In this document: one piece after another, positions 6,051-6,528 of the stretch
How positions within the stretch are numbered: the first letter of the stretch is position 1
How the letters are laid out: each line of letters starts with the position of its first letter
NCBI GenBank assembly: GCA_026982835.1
Contig: JALSGI010000051.1
Span: 1 to 6,528, forward strand
Reading direction: 5' to 3'
Length of the DNA: 6,528 nt
DNA from: Planctomycetota bacterium
GTDB lineage: Bacteria > Planctomycetota > Planctomycetia > Pirellulales > S012-138
Notes under the pieces: generated by a model
Database searches by the model: none
What the model saw: only the letters and a program-made list of their open reading frames with translations
What the model was told of the DNA's origin: nothing
Position numbers and translations under genes: made by a program

Positions 6051-6528
6051 CTAATCGAAAACATCCCCTTTTTCAACCAGCCGAACCAGCTGCCGCCACC
6101 GCCGGGGGGAGCCGGGAGCGGCCAGGTCGTGCCAGCAGGGGGCAAGCGGGGGCCGAGCCAGCACGCCCGGGGAAAGCTGCGCGGCATGCACGCTCAACCA
6201 GGCGGCGCGAAACAAGGGGGAACTGGTGCCAAAGGACTTCGGCCCAGGCGCGCCCAGCGGACGGCGCAGACTGCGCACCGGCCGACTGCCGCTTTGCCAG
6301 CGGACCTGCACCCAGCCCAACAAGCGACGCGGACCGACCCGCTCCTCCCCGCCGGAAGCCGAGCTGCCGAAACGGATCATCACCGCAGCCAGCCCGCCGG
6401 GGGGGAGTACTCCCGGCCCCAGGGGCTCCCCGGCCCGCGTCTCCAGGCCCGGAGCGGGAAATTCCAGCCAGCTCACCTCTTCCCCGTACCAGCCTATCTG
6501 CAAGCTCAATCGCACTGCGGTTCCGAAG
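6051..6528 (-). CDS. Unrecognised protein, C-terminal part (5' end beyond window)
   Basis: An open frame enters at the right edge and ends at TAG 6053-6051, giving about 158 residues. A GTG at 6515-6513 could start it, but the frame stays open to the edge and no good ribosome site is seen, so it probably begins outside. Codon third positions are strongly G/C and Leu, Val and Gly codons are those used in the neighbouring genes, which supports real coding. The product is rich in Gly, Pro, Arg and Trp. The first part (IGWYGEEVSWLEF, GGLAAVMIRF, LLGWVQVRW) looks like alternating beta strands; the end is basic and finishes LVEKGDVFD. No signal peptide, membrane segment or catalytic motif is visible in this part. 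I do not recognise the family. It lies upstream of the leader region and need not belong to the same transcript. Confidence 0.55.
   Translation of the reverse strand, partial: FGTAVRLSLQIGWYGEEVSWLEFPAPGLETRAGEPLGPGVLPPGGLAAVMIRFGSSASGGEERVGPRRLLGWVQVRWQSGSRPVRSLRRPLGAPGPKSFGTSSPLFRAAWLSVHAAQLSPGVLARPPLAPCWHDLAAPGSPRRWRQLVRLVEKGDVFD

Overview
The window is GC-rich. All recognisable genes are on the minus strand and are read from right to left. The content is an ExbB/ExbD proton-channel pair preceded by a very large exported TPR protein, with a short SH3-like or beta-rich segment of the form DSIHLKDGKELTGT. That combination suggests a planctomycete (Pirellulales-like). This assignment is an inference from gene style; no rRNA or other marker is present.

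Layout in the direction of transcription. (1) 6528-6051: the C-terminal end of a gene I do not recognise, cut by the right edge. (2) 6050-5738: a non-coding leader of about 310 bp. It holds a good sigma70-type promoter whose spacer is largely a perfect 13-bp palindrome, a 5'-UTR stem-loop, and the ribosome site of the next gene. (3) 5737-1400: one uninterrupted 1445-codon frame encoding an exported TPR protein. Its last quarter looks like a second secretory protein fused in frame, because a membrane segment, an Arg/Lys cluster and a signal-peptide-like segment lie in the middle of the chain. A strong Shine-Dalgarno and ATG sit exactly at the junction. (4) 1399-1285: a spacer with overlapping inverted repeats. 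(5) 1284-427: an ExbB/TolQ/MotA-family proton-channel subunit with a cleavable-looking signal peptide and a Gln/Gly-rich periplasmic linker. (6) 426-365: a short spacer with a hairpin that covers the exbD ribosome site. (7) 364-1: ExbD, truncated by the left edge.

How they may work together: ExbB and ExbD form an inner-membrane motor driven by proton flow. The TPR protein, held in the periplasm or at the membrane, is a candidate partner or effector of that motor. No TonB, TolA or outer-membrane receptor is visible here. The promoter at about 5900 could drive the TPR gene and, by read-through, exbB and exbD. The most unusual item is the TPR-protein junction: a fusion, a possible internally cleaved polyprotein, or a gene nested inside another.
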